Assembly (NCBI RefSeq): GCF_000730605.1
Contig: NZ_BBIS01000002.1
Coordinates: 1 to 64,000 of the forward strand
Direction of reading: 5' to 3'
Origin: Pseudomonas monteilii NBRC 103158 = DSM 14164
GTDB taxonomy: Bacteria > Pseudomonadota > Gammaproteobacteria > Pseudomonadales > Pseudomonadaceae
DNA length: 64,000 bases
In this document: piece by piece, positions 7,848-16,516 of the stretch
Position numbering within the stretch: the stretch's first letter is position 1
Layout of the letters: each line of letters starts with the position of its first letter
Notes under the pieces: generated by a model
Database searches by the model: none
Told to the model about the DNA's origin: nothing
What the model saw: the letters and a program-made list of their open reading frames with translations, nothing else
Position numbers and translations under genes: made by a program

Positions 7848-8804
7848 TCAGGCTGCGCCGACGTTTACCCAGAAGCGCGTCCGGTAGTCGACCCGCACAG
7901 GCAGGCTGCGAGTGAGCAGTTGCAGGACCTGCTCGGTGTCAGCCAGCTGAAAGGTGCCAGACACTTTCAAGCTTGCCACTTCAGGCGCGCAGCGCAACAG
8001 GCCTGGACGGTACCGGCCGAGTTCGGCGACAAACTCGGCCAATGGCATCTGCCGCACACTGAGTACACCGTCGGTCCAGCCCCAGGGGTCGCTGTGCAGC
8101 GTCACTGCGTGGATGCTGCCATTTGCCCCGATCTGCAAGGTTTCGCCTTGCTCGATTTGCCGCGCAGAGGCGGAGGAGGGGAACAGCGTAACTTCGCCAC
8201 GACGCACCGACAGCAGCAGGCCCTGGCTGTTTTCGCGCAGCAACAGCTGGCTGCCGAGTGTGGTCAGCGGGCCGACACGGGTGTCGATACGGAACGGTCG
8301 GTTGTCATTCGGGTTGCTGTCCAGGCTGACCTCGCCGTGGATCAGTTCCAGTCGGCGCTGCGCTGCGCTGTAGCGCAAGTCGATGGCGCTGGCGGTGTTG
8401 AGCTGGATGCGGCTGCCGTCGCTGCCTTGCCATTGGCGTCGTTCACCTGTGGCGGTGCTGCTGTCGGCCAACAGTTGTGGCAAGCCCAACGGTTCGCGTG
8501 CGGCCCAGCCCAGGCTGCCGCCCACGGCCAAGAGCCCCAGCAACTTAAGGTGGTTTCGGCGGCTGACGCGTTGGCGCTGGCCGCCCTCCAGGGTCCGCCG
8601 GCTCAGGTCCTTGGGCAACGCAGCCATCTCGTCACTGAGGTGGCTGACACGCTGCCAGGCCAGCGGGTTGTGCGGGTGGCTGGCCAGCCATTGCCGGAAC
8701 TGTTGCTCGGTATGTGCGCTGGGGCGGTCGAAGCGCAGTTTCACCAGCCAGTCGATCGCCTGGTCGACCTGTGCCTGCGCGGGTGCGCTGTCAGGTGTCG
8801 GCAT
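7848..8804 (-). CDS. FecR-family anti-sigma regulator paired with the ECF sigma gene
   Basis: A 318-residue FecR-type protein. The N-terminal domain shows QAIDWLVKLRFDRPSAHTEQ and WLASHPHNPLAWQRVS. A twin-arginine-like segment (SRRNHLKLLGLLAVGGSLGW, residues about 81-100) forms the membrane anchor, followed by the FecR domain with GERRQWQGSDGSRIQLNTAS. The C terminus resembles an STN domain. It should hold its sigma factor until a receptor signal arrives. It overlaps the sigma gene by 14 bases. No TonB-dependent receptor gene follows; the next gene is convergent. Confidence 0.9.
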   Translation of the reverse strand: MPTPDSAPAQAQVDQAIDWLVKLRFDRPSAHTEQQFRQWLASHPHNPLAWQRVSHLSDEMAALPKDLSRRTLEGGQRQRVSRRNHLKLLGLLAVGGSLGWAAREPLGLPQLLADSSTATGERRQWQGSDGSRIQLNTASAIDLRYSAAQRRLELIHGEVSLDSNPNDNRPFRIDTRVGPLTTLGSQLLLRENSQGLLLSVRRGEVTLFPSSASARQIEQGETLQIGANGSIHAVTLHSDPWGWTDGVLSVRQMPLAEFVAELGRYRPGLLRCAPEVASLKVSGTFQLADTEQVLQLLTRSLPVRVDYRTRFWVNVGAA

Positions 8805-9306
8805 AGCGCAACCGGTAGCAGACGCCCAGGGCCTTGGCCAGGTCTCGCTCGATGGTGGCGCGGGATACGTCCAACTGCTGCGCGATCTGCACGATGCTCA
8901 AACCGTCCAGTTGGGCCAGCAGAAACGCCTGGCGTACACGCGGCTTCAACTGGTGCAGGGCACGGTCCAGGCGCTCCAGGGCATCGAGGATGACCAACCG
9001 GTCTTCCTCGCTGGGCACTTCAGCCTCGGGCAAGTGCGCAAGGCTTTCCTGGTAGGCCCGCTCCAGTGCGCGCCGGCGGAACTGGTCGATCATCAGGCCA
9101 CGGGCGATGCTGCTGAGGTAGGCGCGTGGCTCTTTCAGCGGCGACACCTGGCGGGCGCGCAGCAAACGTACGAAGGTATCCTGAGCCAGATCGGCGGCAT
9201 GCTCGCCGCAACCAACCCGGCTACGCAACCAGTCGCGCAGCCAGGCATGGTGGGACTGGTACAGCAGAGCGACCTCGGCCGGTTTGAGCGTGTCGTTGAT
9301 CTGCAT
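8791..9306 (-). CDS. FecI-like ECF sigma factor (iron-starvation type)
   Basis: A 171-residue ECF sigma factor. Region 2 is visible in CGEHAADLAQDTFVRLLRAR and PRAYLSSIARGLMIDQFRRR; region 4 HTH is LDGLSIVQIAQQLDVSRATI. These are FecI-group features. It would direct RNA polymerase to an uptake gene when its FecR partner releases it. A box with the core AATTGTTCTCAAT lies about 40 bases upstream, consistent with Fur repression. The target receptor gene is not in the window. Confidence 0.92.
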   Translation of the reverse strand: MQINDTLKPAEVALLYQSHHAWLRDWLRSRVGCGEHAADLAQDTFVRLLRARQVSPLKEPRAYLSSIARGLMIDQFRRRALERAYQESLAHLPEAEVPSEEDRLVILDALERLDRALHQLKPRVRQAFLLAQLDGLSIVQIAQQLDVSRATIERDLAKALGVCYRLRYADT

Positions 9307-9344
9307 CGTAGCGAAGGCCCAGTCCCTTGATGTGTGCGATTGTG

Positions 9345-9357
9345 AATTGTTCTCAAT
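9345..9357. promoter_or_regulatory. Fur-box-like core upstream of ECF sigma gene
   Basis: AATTGTTCTCAAT, embedded in GTGAATTGTTCTCAATTCT, lies upstream of the minus-strand sigma gene. The 13-base core matches the box at 5038-5050 at 12 of 13 positions when that box is read on the minus strand. The full 19-mer fits the Fur consensus less well, at about half of positions. Confidence 0.5.
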
Positions 9358-9477
9358 TCTATGCGGGGATCATGGCGTGGAGCAATGGTATGCCAGGAAT
9401 TAGCCGCGCAAGAACCGGCGTTTGCCCGATGAACGGCTGCGCTAAGCTGGACCTGCAATCGACTTGATGGAGGTGCC

Positions 9478-10104
9478 ATGATTCTGGCCGACCTTTCGCC
9501 GCAGGCCTTGCGCGAGGCCACCGATTACTTTGCCGCGCTCGATCCGGACTGGTCGCGGCACGTCGCGGCGACCGGGCCGTGTCTGCACCAGGCCACGCCG
9601 GGGCGTGAGCCTTATGAGGCACTGGTGCGGGCGATTGCCTACCAGCAGCTGCATGCCCGCGCCGCAGAGGCGATCCTTGGCCGGTTGTTGGCGCTGTTCC
9701 CGCAGGTTGCGTTCCCGGCACCTGAGCAACTGTTGGCTGTCAGCCCGGATACCCTGCGCGCCTGTGGGTTTTCGGCAAGCAAGATGGCCACGGTGCAGGG
9801 CATTGCCCAGGCCCGGCTGGAGGGCCTGGTGCCGACGCGGGAAGAGGCATTGGCCATGGCTGATGAAGCCCTGATCGAGCGCTTGGTGGCATTGCGTGGG
9901 GTAGGACGTTGGACAGTGGAGATGCTGCTGATCTACAGCCTGGAACGGTCGGACATTCTGCCAGTGGACGATTTTGGTGTGCGTGAGGGCTATCGACGGC
10001 TCAAGGGGCTGGAGAAGGCGCCAACGCCTGCGCAGATGCGCTCGCTGGGTGGCGGCTGGCGCCCATACCGTACCGTGGCGGCCTGGTACCTGTGGCGGGC
10101 CTGA
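9478..10104 (+). CDS. alkA: DNA-3-methyladenine glycosylase II
   Basis: A 208-residue HhH-GPD base-excision enzyme that removes alkylated purines from DNA. The hairpin-helix-hairpin and catalytic Asp region is LRGVGRWTVEMLLIYSL then LPVDDFGVREG at residues about 139-170. The early segment EALVRAIAYQQLHARAAEAI matches the substrate-pocket helices. It lacks the N-terminal domain of E. coli AlkA, as is usual for the shorter family members. GGAGGT precedes the ATG. The ada gene follows 85 bases downstream. Confidence 0.92.
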   Translation: MILADLSPQALREATDYFAALDPDWSRHVAATGPCLHQATPGREPYEALVRAIAYQQLHARAAEAILGRLLALFPQVAFPAPEQLLAVSPDTLRACGFSASKMATVQGIAQARLEGLVPTREEALAMADEALIERLVALRGVGRWTVEMLLIYSLERSDILPVDDFGVREGYRRLKGLEKAPTPAQMRSLGGGWRPYRTVAAWYLWRA

Positions 10105-10126
10105 GGCTTTTGCACTGCCTGTGCCT

Positions 10127-10161
10127 GCCCTTTCGCGGGTTTACCCGCGAAGAGGCCGGTA
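10127..10161. repeat. REP-like palindrome between alkA and ada
   Basis: The palindromic core TTCGCGGGTTTACCCGCGAA with flanking CC..GAGG, matching the P. putida REP type. It fills most of the alkA-ada gap, so any shared transcript would carry this hairpin. Confidence 0.75.
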
Positions 10162-10189
10162 CAAGCAACCACATACTCGGAAATCAAAG

Positions 10190-11242
10190 ATGAACGCCTA
10201 CACCACCCCCGACCAACGCTGGCACGCTGTAGAATCCCGCGACACCGCTGCCACCGGCCACTTCGTCTACGCCGTGCGCACCACCGGCGTCTACTGCCAC
10301 CCCGGTTGCAAGTCTCGCATGGCCAAGCGCAGCAACGTCGAGTTCTACGACACCCCCGTTGCCGCCGAAGCGGCCGGTTACCGCGCCTGCAAACGTTGTA
10401 TAAGCAAGGCCAGCGCCACCCGCCACAGTCAACTGGTCACCCGTGCCTGCCGCCTGATCGAAGCCAGCGACCCTGCACCCAGTCTCGACCAGCTCAGTGC
10501 GCAACTGGCCGTCAGCCCCTTCCACCTGCACCGTTTGTTCAAGGCTGAAACCGGCGTCACCCCCAAGGCTTATGCCACCGCCTTCCGCGCCCGGCGTGTG
10601 CGTGCGCACCTGGAAGACGGTGAGCGTTCAGTCACTGACGCCATCTACGACGCGGGCTACAACTCCAACAGCCGCTTCTACGAAAGCGCCGGTCAGCGCC
10701 TGGGCATGCGCCCCCGGCAATTCCGTGCTGGCGGCACCGGGGCAACGATCCATTTCGCCATCGGTCAGTGTTCACTGGGCGCGATCCTGGTGGCCCAAAG
10801 CGAGAAGGGGATCTGCGCGATTCTGTTGGGCGACGATCCCGAGGCCCTGTTGCAAGACTTGCAGGACCAGTTCCCCAAAGCCCTTCTGATTGGCGGCGAC
10901 AGCGCCTACGAACAGCTGGTTGCCGAAGTGGTGGGCTTCGTCGAAGCCCCGGCGCTGGGCCTGACCTTGCCGCTGGATGTACAGGGCACGGCGTTTCAGG
11001 AGCGGGTGTGGCAGGCCCTGCGCGAGGTGCCGGCTGGCAGCCGGGTCAGCTACACCGACATCGCCGAGCGCATCGGTGCGCCCAAAGCGGTGCGCGCAGT
11101 CGCCATGGCCTGCGCGGCCAACCACATCGCCGTGGCCATCCCGTGCCACCGGGTAGTGCGTCGGGACGGCGACATCAGCGGCTACCGCTGGGGCGTCGAG
11201 CGCAAACAGCAGCTACTCAAACGAGAGACGGCACTCTCCTGA
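10190..11242 (+). CDS. ada: Ada: methyl-responsive regulator and O6-methylguanine-DNA methyltransferase
   Basis: A 350-residue bifunctional protein. The N-terminal Ada zinc domain has four cysteines in GVYCHPGC and YRACKRC; the first is the methylphosphotriester acceptor. An AraC-type HTH follows (LSAQLAVSPFHLHRLFKAET and AIYDAGYNSNSRFYES). The C-terminal methyltransferase carries the active site IPCHRVVRRDG with the acceptor Cys, preceded by the GAPKAVRAVAMACAAN helix. Methylated Ada activates its own gene and alkA in known systems. The start at 10190 gives the standard N terminus MNAYTTPDQRWHAV. Confidence 0.95.
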   Translation: MNAYTTPDQRWHAVESRDTAATGHFVYAVRTTGVYCHPGCKSRMAKRSNVEFYDTPVAAEAAGYRACKRCISKASATRHSQLVTRACRLIEASDPAPSLDQLSAQLAVSPFHLHRLFKAETGVTPKAYATAFRARRVRAHLEDGERSVTDAIYDAGYNSNSRFYESAGQRLGMRPRQFRAGGTGATIHFAIGQCSLGAILVAQSEKGICAILLGDDPEALLQDLQDQFPKALLIGGDSAYEQLVAEVVGFVEAPALGLTLPLDVQGTAFQERVWQALREVPAGSRVSYTDIAERIGAPKAVRAVAMACAANHIAVAIPCHRVVRRDGDISGYRWGVERKQQLLKRETALS

Positions 11243-11298
11243 TGGCTTGAAGCCGCGTAGAATCCTCCGCCAAATCGAGTTGTAAAGAGGAATATTCG

Positions 11299-13701
11299 AT
11301 GAGGCGTGTCAGCCTTGCCCGTTATTGCGCAGGCCTTATGGTCCTGCTGTTGGCGCTTGCCAGTCCGGCGTGGTCGGCCCCGGCCACGCCATTGTCCAAC
11401 CTGGCGGCAGCCGAAGCGCCAGCGCTGGATGAAAACGCCAGCATCGAGCAACTGAGCGAACGGTTGGATCAGGTCCGTCAGGGCGTCACCAGTGAGGCCA
11501 ACGACGACCTGCTGTCGCAATTGCGCCTGGCCGCGATGCAGGTGCAGCGCCAGGCGGACGCATTGAGTGCGCAGCGCACCACCGATGTGGAAAAGCTCGA
11601 CGACAAGCTGAAGGTGATTGGCCCGGTCCAGCCGGACGAGGCCGCCACCCTGACCCAGCAGCGCAAAGCCCTGGAGGCCGAAAAAAAGGCGCTGGTGGCC
11701 CAGCAGGATCAGGCCACCAAGCTGACCCAGTCAGCACGCGACCTGTCCACGCAAATCGTCAACCTGCGCCGCAGTCAGTTCAACTCGCAGATCACCAGCC
11801 GTGCGGCCTCGCCACTGAGCCCGGCGTTCTGGCAAAGCATCATCCGCCCCACCCAGGACGACGTGGCGCGCCTGCGTGACCTGCGCGGCGAGGCAGCCGA
11901 TGCCATCAGCAGTGCCTTCAGCGCCGAAAACCGCTGGCTGTTCATTACCAGCCTGGTCGCGGCGATTCTGGTCTGGACTCTGGTGCGGCGCGTGCTTGAG
12001 CGGTTGCTGGCCAGCGCCATGGTGGGCTGGTTACCTGAGGGCCGTCTTCGCCGCAGCGCCTTGGCCCTGGGCGTCAGCCTGGCAACCCTGGGCACCATCG
12101 CCGGTTCTGTTTCGCTGCTGCGTTGGGGGCTGGAGAGCAGCGCCGAGCTGGGCAGCGATATCGCCAGCCTGACCAACCACATTCTCGCCCTGGTGGTGTT
12201 CAGTGCCTTCATCACTGGCCTGGGCCGTGCCATGCTGATGTTGCAGCGCCCGTCCTGGCGGCTGCCGCCGATCCCCGACGAAGTGGCCAGTGCACTGGGC
12301 TGGTTCCCCAAGGTGCTGGCATTGGCACTGATGGTCATGATGACCATGGAGCGCATGAACAGCGTGATCGGCGCCAGCCTGGCGCTGACGGTGGCCGTCA
12401 ACGGGCTGACCGCGCTGGTGGTGGCGTTCATCTTTGCCGGCGCGTTGCTGCGTTACCGCCGCACCCTGCGCAAGCATGACCTGGAGCGCCCCACGGGCCT
12501 GGCCGGGCTGATCCCGTTTGTAATGGTCATCTGGTTGTCGTTGATTCTGCTGGCGCTGCTCGCCGGTTACCTGACGCTTGCCTACTTCCTCACCGCCAAG
12601 TTGCTGTGGGTTAGCCTGGTCGTCACCTGTGCCTACTTGCTGACCACGTTCTTTGGCGACCTGTGCGAAACCCTGTTGTCGCCGCGTCAGCCCGGTGGCC
12701 TGGCTCTGGCTTCTACCCTGGGCCTGGCGCCGCGCCATCAGGCACAGGCCAGCACCATCCTGGCCGGCATCGGCCGCACCATCGTGCTGTTCCTGGCGCT
12801 GTTGCTGGTGTTGATGCCATCGGGCACCAGCCCCAGCGAACTGTTGCTGAGCCTGGGCGACTGGGACGGCACCGGCGGCAAGCTGCTCGGCAACCTGAAC
12901 ATCGTGCCGCAGGACATTCTGCTGGCCCTGGCGATTTTCTTCGGTGGCCTGTTCGCTATTCGCGTGGTCAAGCGCTGGCTGAGCGATCGCCTGCTGCCGG
13001 AAACCGACATGGACGCCGGCATGCGCGCCTCGCTGGTGACCCTGGTGGGGTATCTGGGCTTCCTGTTCCTGGCCATGCTGGTGATGTCGACCTTGCGCAT
13101 CAACCTCACCAGCCTGACCTGGGTGGTCAGTGCCCTGTCGGTCGGTATCGGTTTCGGTTTGCAGCAAATCGTGCAGAACTTCATCTCCGGCCTGATCCTG
13201 CTGACTGAGCGCCCGGTAAAGGTGGGCGACTGGGTTAGCCTGGCAGGTGTCGAGGGTGATATCCGCCGCATCAACGTGCGCGCCACCGAGATCCAGATGT
13301 CGGACCGTTCGACGGTGATCGTGCCCAACTCGCAGTTCATTTCGCAGAACGTGCGCAACGTGACCATGGGCAATGCGTTGGGTGTGGTCAGCATTACCCT
13401 GACGCTGCCACTGGAAACCGATGCCAACCGTGTGCGCGAGCTGCTGCTGGCGGCATACGACGAGCATGAGGCGATTCTGGATGCGCCGGCCACTTCGGTG
13501 TCGTTCAAGGACCTGACCAGCAGCGGAATGGTGATTGGCGTGAGCGGTTATGTAGCCGGGCCGCGACAGGTATCGGGTACCCGCAGTGACCTGCTGTTCA
13601 CCATTCTCGGGCGGTTGCGCGACGAAGGCATTCCCCTGTCATCGCCACAGAGCATGGTGCTGGTGCAAGAGGGCGCTCGCCCCGCTGACGAGTCGGTGTA
13701 A
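11299..13701 (+). CDS. MscS-family mechanosensitive channel with DUF3772-type periplasmic region
   Basis: An 800-residue inner-membrane protein. A signal peptide (to about residue 30, ending PAWSA) is followed by a coiled, Gln-rich periplasmic region to about 190. About ten hydrophobic segments come next. The C-terminal MscS channel unit begins with the pore helix region SVGIGFGLQQIVQNFISGLI, then ERPVKVGDWVSLAGVEGDIR and VPNSQFISQNVRN. Such channels release solutes on hypo-osmotic shock. The large size resembles MscK/YbiO-type members. A GAGGA site lies upstream of the ATG. Confidence 0.9.
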   Translation: MRRVSLARYCAGLMVLLLALASPAWSAPATPLSNLAAAEAPALDENASIEQLSERLDQVRQGVTSEANDDLLSQLRLAAMQVQRQADALSAQRTTDVEKLDDKLKVIGPVQPDEAATLTQQRKALEAEKKALVAQQDQATKLTQSARDLSTQIVNLRRSQFNSQITSRAASPLSPAFWQSIIRPTQDDVARLRDLRGEAADAISSAFSAENRWLFITSLVAAILVWTLVRRVLERLLASAMVGWLPEGRLRRSALALGVSLATLGTIAGSVSLLRWGLESSAELGSDIASLTNHILALVVFSAFITGLGRAMLMLQRPSWRLPPIPDEVASALGWFPKVLALALMVMMTMERMNSVIGASLALTVAVNGLTALVVAFIFAGALLRYRRTLRKHDLERPTGLAGLIPFVMVIWLSLILLALLAGYLTLAYFLTAKLLWVSLVVTCAYLLTTFFGDLCETLLSPRQPGGLALASTLGLAPRHQAQASTILAGIGRTIVLFLALLLVLMPSGTSPSELLLSLGDWDGTGGKLLGNLNIVPQDILLALAIFFGGLFAIRVVKRWLSDRLLPETDMDAGMRASLVTLVGYLGFLFLAMLVMSTLRINLTSLTWVVSALSVGIGFGLQQIVQNFISGLILLTERPVKVGDWVSLAGVEGDIRRINVRATEIQMSDRSTVIVPNSQFISQNVRNVTMGNALGVVSITLTLPLETDANRVRELLLAAYDEHEAILDAPATSVSFKDLTSSGMVIGVSGYVAGPRQVSGTRSDLLFTILGRLRDEGIPLSSPQSMVLVQEGARPADESV

Positions 13702-13706
13702 AGAGC

Positions 13707-13726
13707 GGGGGCGCCAAGCGCCCCCG
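13707..13726. terminator. Stem-loop between convergent mscS-type and DUF3422 genes
   Basis: GGGGGCGCCAAGCGCCCCC hairpin in the 28-base gap between the two convergent stop codons. The T tract is poor, so the terminator role is inferred from position. Confidence 0.55.
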
Positions 13727-13729
13727 ACC

Positions 13730-14947
13730 TCAATGCTGCTTGGCCTGCCTGATCCGCAGCAAAATCACCAGCAACACCAACAACACTGGCGGCGCCATGG
13801 CCAACAACCCATCCCGCGCCGTCAGCCCCAACCCCAGCACATTCAGCCCGCCATACAGCAGCTTGAACAGATTCAGCAAGTAGTAGGTGATGGCGATGAT
13901 CGACAGCCCCTCCACCGCCCGCTGGATCTTTACCTGGGCATCAGCCCGGGCATTGAGGCTGCGCAGAATGCCGGCGTTCTGTTCTTCCATCTCCACTTGC
14001 ACCCGCGCCTGCAGCAAGTCGCCCAGGTTCGCCACGTTCTTCGCCAATTGTTCCAGCCGCTGCTCGGTGGCCGCGCAGTAGCGCACGGTCGGCTTGAACC
14101 GACGTTCGATGAACACCCCCAAACGCTGGCAGTCCCCCACATGGCTCTCCCGCAGTTCGCCCAGGCGTTCGAACACCAGTTGTGCATAGGCTTGGGTGGC
14201 GCCGAAGCGGTGGCGGGTTTTTACCGTGCGGCTTACAACCTGGCGTGACAGGTGGGCAATGGCTTCCAGCAGTCCTTTGGAGTCATGCCCTTCACCCCCG
14301 GCACTGCGCTCGGATAGGGTGACCAGGGTTTTGTCGAAGGCATCCAGCTCCTGGCTCAGCGCCTTGGCCGTGGTCAGGGTCAGCGAGGCCATCATGCGGT
14401 ACGTCTCGATCTCCAGCAGGCGGCGGATCATGCGGCCCTGGCGGTAGGCATTGAGGCGGCGGTTGATGAACAGGAAGCGGTTGGTGCCGTCCTCGGTCAG
14501 GCGGAAGTCACTCCATACCACCGCATCGCCACCACCGACGCACGAGCCGCAGGGGTCTTTGAAACCGTATTGGGGCAGATCCAGGCCTTGCTCGTCGCGT
14601 ACCAGCACCTGCACGGCGTTGATCACCTGTGCCGCCTGCGGGGCGATGGCCTCGGCCAGCACGGGTGGCAGGGCTTGCCAATCGGTATCGGCAGCCGTGC
14701 AGGGCACTACCAGTGTCAGGGTGAAGAACTCGGTGTGCCGTTCCCACTTGAACGGGTGGCCGTCCAGGCGGGTGATGCCTTGGGCTGCCGTAGTGTCCAG
14801 GGCATCCGGGCAGCAGCGTTGCAGCAGGGCCGCACAGGCAGCATCACCGCCGAGCAGGGCCAGGTGGAAGACATGCGCCGGGCCGTCGAAGTACAGCGAC
14901 GGGCGGGCGTGCAGTTCGTTGTGCAAGGCGGTGCGTTGAGGGTGCAT
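13730..14947 (-). CDS. DUF3422 family membrane-anchored protein
   Basis: A 405-residue protein of the DUF3422 family, function unknown. The N terminus (HPQRTALHNELHARPSLYFD) is the family hallmark. The middle is helical and probably coiled (residues about 200-320). Two hydrophobic helices close the chain (LSIIAITYYLLNLFKLLYGG and APPVLLVLLVILLRI), so it is likely tail-anchored in the inner membrane. No partner gene is evident; the downstream neighbour is convergent. Confidence 0.85.
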   Translation of the reverse strand: MHPQRTALHNELHARPSLYFDGPAHVFHLALLGGDAACAALLQRCCPDALDTTAAQGITRLDGHPFKWERHTEFFTLTLVVPCTAADTDWQALPPVLAEAIAPQAAQVINAVQVLVRDEQGLDLPQYGFKDPCGSCVGGGDAVVWSDFRLTEDGTNRFLFINRRLNAYRQGRMIRRLLEIETYRMMASLTLTTAKALSQELDAFDKTLVTLSERSAGGEGHDSKGLLEAIAHLSRQVVSRTVKTRHRFGATQAYAQLVFERLGELRESHVGDCQRLGVFIERRFKPTVRYCAATEQRLEQLAKNVANLGDLLQARVQVEMEEQNAGILRSLNARADAQVKIQRAVEGLSIIAITYYLLNLFKLLYGGLNVLGLGLTARDGLLAMAPPVLLVLLVILLRIRQAKQH

Positions 14948-15042
14948 GGGTGGTCCGGCCTGGTGTTGTGATTGTGGGGGTACCAGGAAGTGGGACTTTG
15001 CGGGGGGAGGGGAAAGTCACGCGGGCGAGGGTTTGTATCGCG

Positions 15043-15067
15043 AAAAGGGCCGCAACGCGGCCCCTTG
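15043..15067 (-). terminator. Terminator after aldehyde dehydrogenase
   Basis: On the minus strand a GGGGCCGC/GCGGCCC stem with GTT loop is followed by TTTTCGCG, just past the dehydrogenase stop codon. An analogous stem is at 60314-60332. Confidence 0.7.
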
Positions 15068-15072
15068 CGATA

Positions 15073-16503
15073 TCAGCCGAGGCACCGCGTCACATGCTTG
15101 ACCGACTGGTAGGCCGACAACCCCCACGGCCCCAGCTCACGGCCGATCCCGCTGCCTTTGGTGCCGCCCCACGAGGTTTCGACGAACACGGCCTGCACCG
15201 AGTTGATCCATACATGGCCAACTTCCAGCGCATCGGCCACGCGCTCGGCACGTTCCAGGTCCGCGGAGCAGACGGTGGCTACCAGCCCGAAGCGGCTGTC
15301 GTTGGCCTCGGCAATCGCCTGTTCCTCGCTGGCAAACCGCCGTGCACACAGCACCGGGCCAAAGATCTCCTCGCTCCACAGGCGGCTGTCTTTCGGCACA
15401 TCGGCATACAGCGTCGGGCTGACGAACCAGCCGTCCCGGTCCAGCGCCTTGCCACCGGCCAGGCACTGCAAACCCTCCTCGCGTGCGGTGGCAAAGTAGC
15501 TGGCCACCTTTAGCCATTGTGCCTGGCTGGTCAGCGGGCCCATGTCGACTTCTTCGGTCAACGGGTTACCCACCCGCAAGTTTTCCAGTGCCGCTTGCAG
15601 GCGCGGCAGCAGCGCATCGGCAATACCGTCCTGCACCAGCAGGCGCGAAGTGGCCGAGCACATTTGCCCGGCGTTCCAGGTGATGCCGGCGACGATCCAC
15701 TCCACTGCCTGGTCCACATCGCAATCATCGAACACCACGATCGCCGACTTGCCGCCCAGCTCCAGCGTGACTGGCCGGCACTGCGCCGAAGCGCTGCGCA
15801 TCACCTGGCTGCCGACGCTGTTGCTGCCAGTGAACGACAGCTTGTCCAGGCCGTTGTGGTTGCTCAACGCAGCGCCAGTCTCGGCCTTGCCGTTGACGAT
15901 GTTCAACACGCCAGCCGGCAGGCCCAGGGCATCGGCGATCTGGCCGTAGGCCTGCTCGATCAGCGGGGTGACTTCCGACGGTTTGAGCACAACGGTGCAG
16001 CCAGCGGCCAAGGCCGGGGCGAGCTTCCAGGCGCTGGTCACCAGCGGGAAGTTCCACGGCACGATCAGGCCGACTACACCCACCGGCTCCAGGCGGGTAC
16101 GGGCAGTGAAGCCTGGCGCGGCCAGTGGCACATCACGGTTCTTCGAAGGCAGCTGTTCTGCCAGTTCGGCGTAGTAAGTGAAGGTGGCGATGGCGTCGTC
16201 CAGGTCGATTTCGGCCTCATGGCGCGGCTTGCCGTTGTTGCGCATCTGCAAGGTGATCAGCGCTTCGCGGCGCTGCCCGAGCTGTTCGGCAAAACCGCGC
16301 AGGAAGGCTGCACGCTCGCTGGCGCCGGTGCTTTTCCAGGCGGGCAGGGCGCTACGGGCGGCGGCCACGGCCTGGTCGACCTGGGCAACGCTGGCAGCCA
16401 TGAATTCAGCGAACGGTTGCCCCAGCGCAGGGTCGTTGACGCTGATGCAGTCGCTGCCCTGGCCTTCGACCCAGCGGCCGGCGATATAGTGGGAAGTGGT
16501 CAT
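15073..16503 (-). CDS. NAD(P)-dependent aldehyde dehydrogenase (betaine-aldehyde-dehydrogenase-like)
   Basis: A 476-residue ALDH superfamily enzyme that oxidises an aldehyde to its acid. The cofactor-binding and catalytic motifs are present: VPWNFPLV near residue 150, FTGSNSVGSQV, TLELGGKSA with the general-base Glu near 250, and NAGQMCSATS with the nucleophilic Cys near 285. Overall pattern resembles betaine/aminoaldehyde dehydrogenases. It is 13 bases downstream of an NCS1 permease gene, suggesting it acts in breakdown of an imported nitrogenous compound. The exact substrate is unknown. Confidence 0.88.
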   Translation of the reverse strand: MTTSHYIAGRWVEGQGSDCISVNDPALGQPFAEFMAASVAQVDQAVAAARSALPAWKSTGASERAAFLRGFAEQLGQRREALITLQMRNNGKPRHEAEIDLDDAIATFTYYAELAEQLPSKNRDVPLAAPGFTARTRLEPVGVVGLIVPWNFPLVTSAWKLAPALAAGCTVVLKPSEVTPLIEQAYGQIADALGLPAGVLNIVNGKAETGAALSNHNGLDKLSFTGSNSVGSQVMRSASAQCRPVTLELGGKSAIVVFDDCDVDQAVEWIVAGITWNAGQMCSATSRLLVQDGIADALLPRLQAALENLRVGNPLTEEVDMGPLTSQAQWLKVASYFATAREEGLQCLAGGKALDRDGWFVSPTLYADVPKDSRLWSEEIFGPVLCARRFASEEQAIAEANDSRFGLVATVCSADLERAERVADALEVGHVWINSVQAVFVETSWGGTKGSGIGRELGPWGLSAYQSVKHVTRCLG

Positions 16504-16516
16504 GGTCGGTTTCCAG

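Noticed and set aside
12031..13467. Long minus-strand ORF (478 aa) opposite the MscS-type gene
   Set aside because: It is a shadow frame with His/Gln-rich composition and no domain; the plus strand encodes a clear channel protein.
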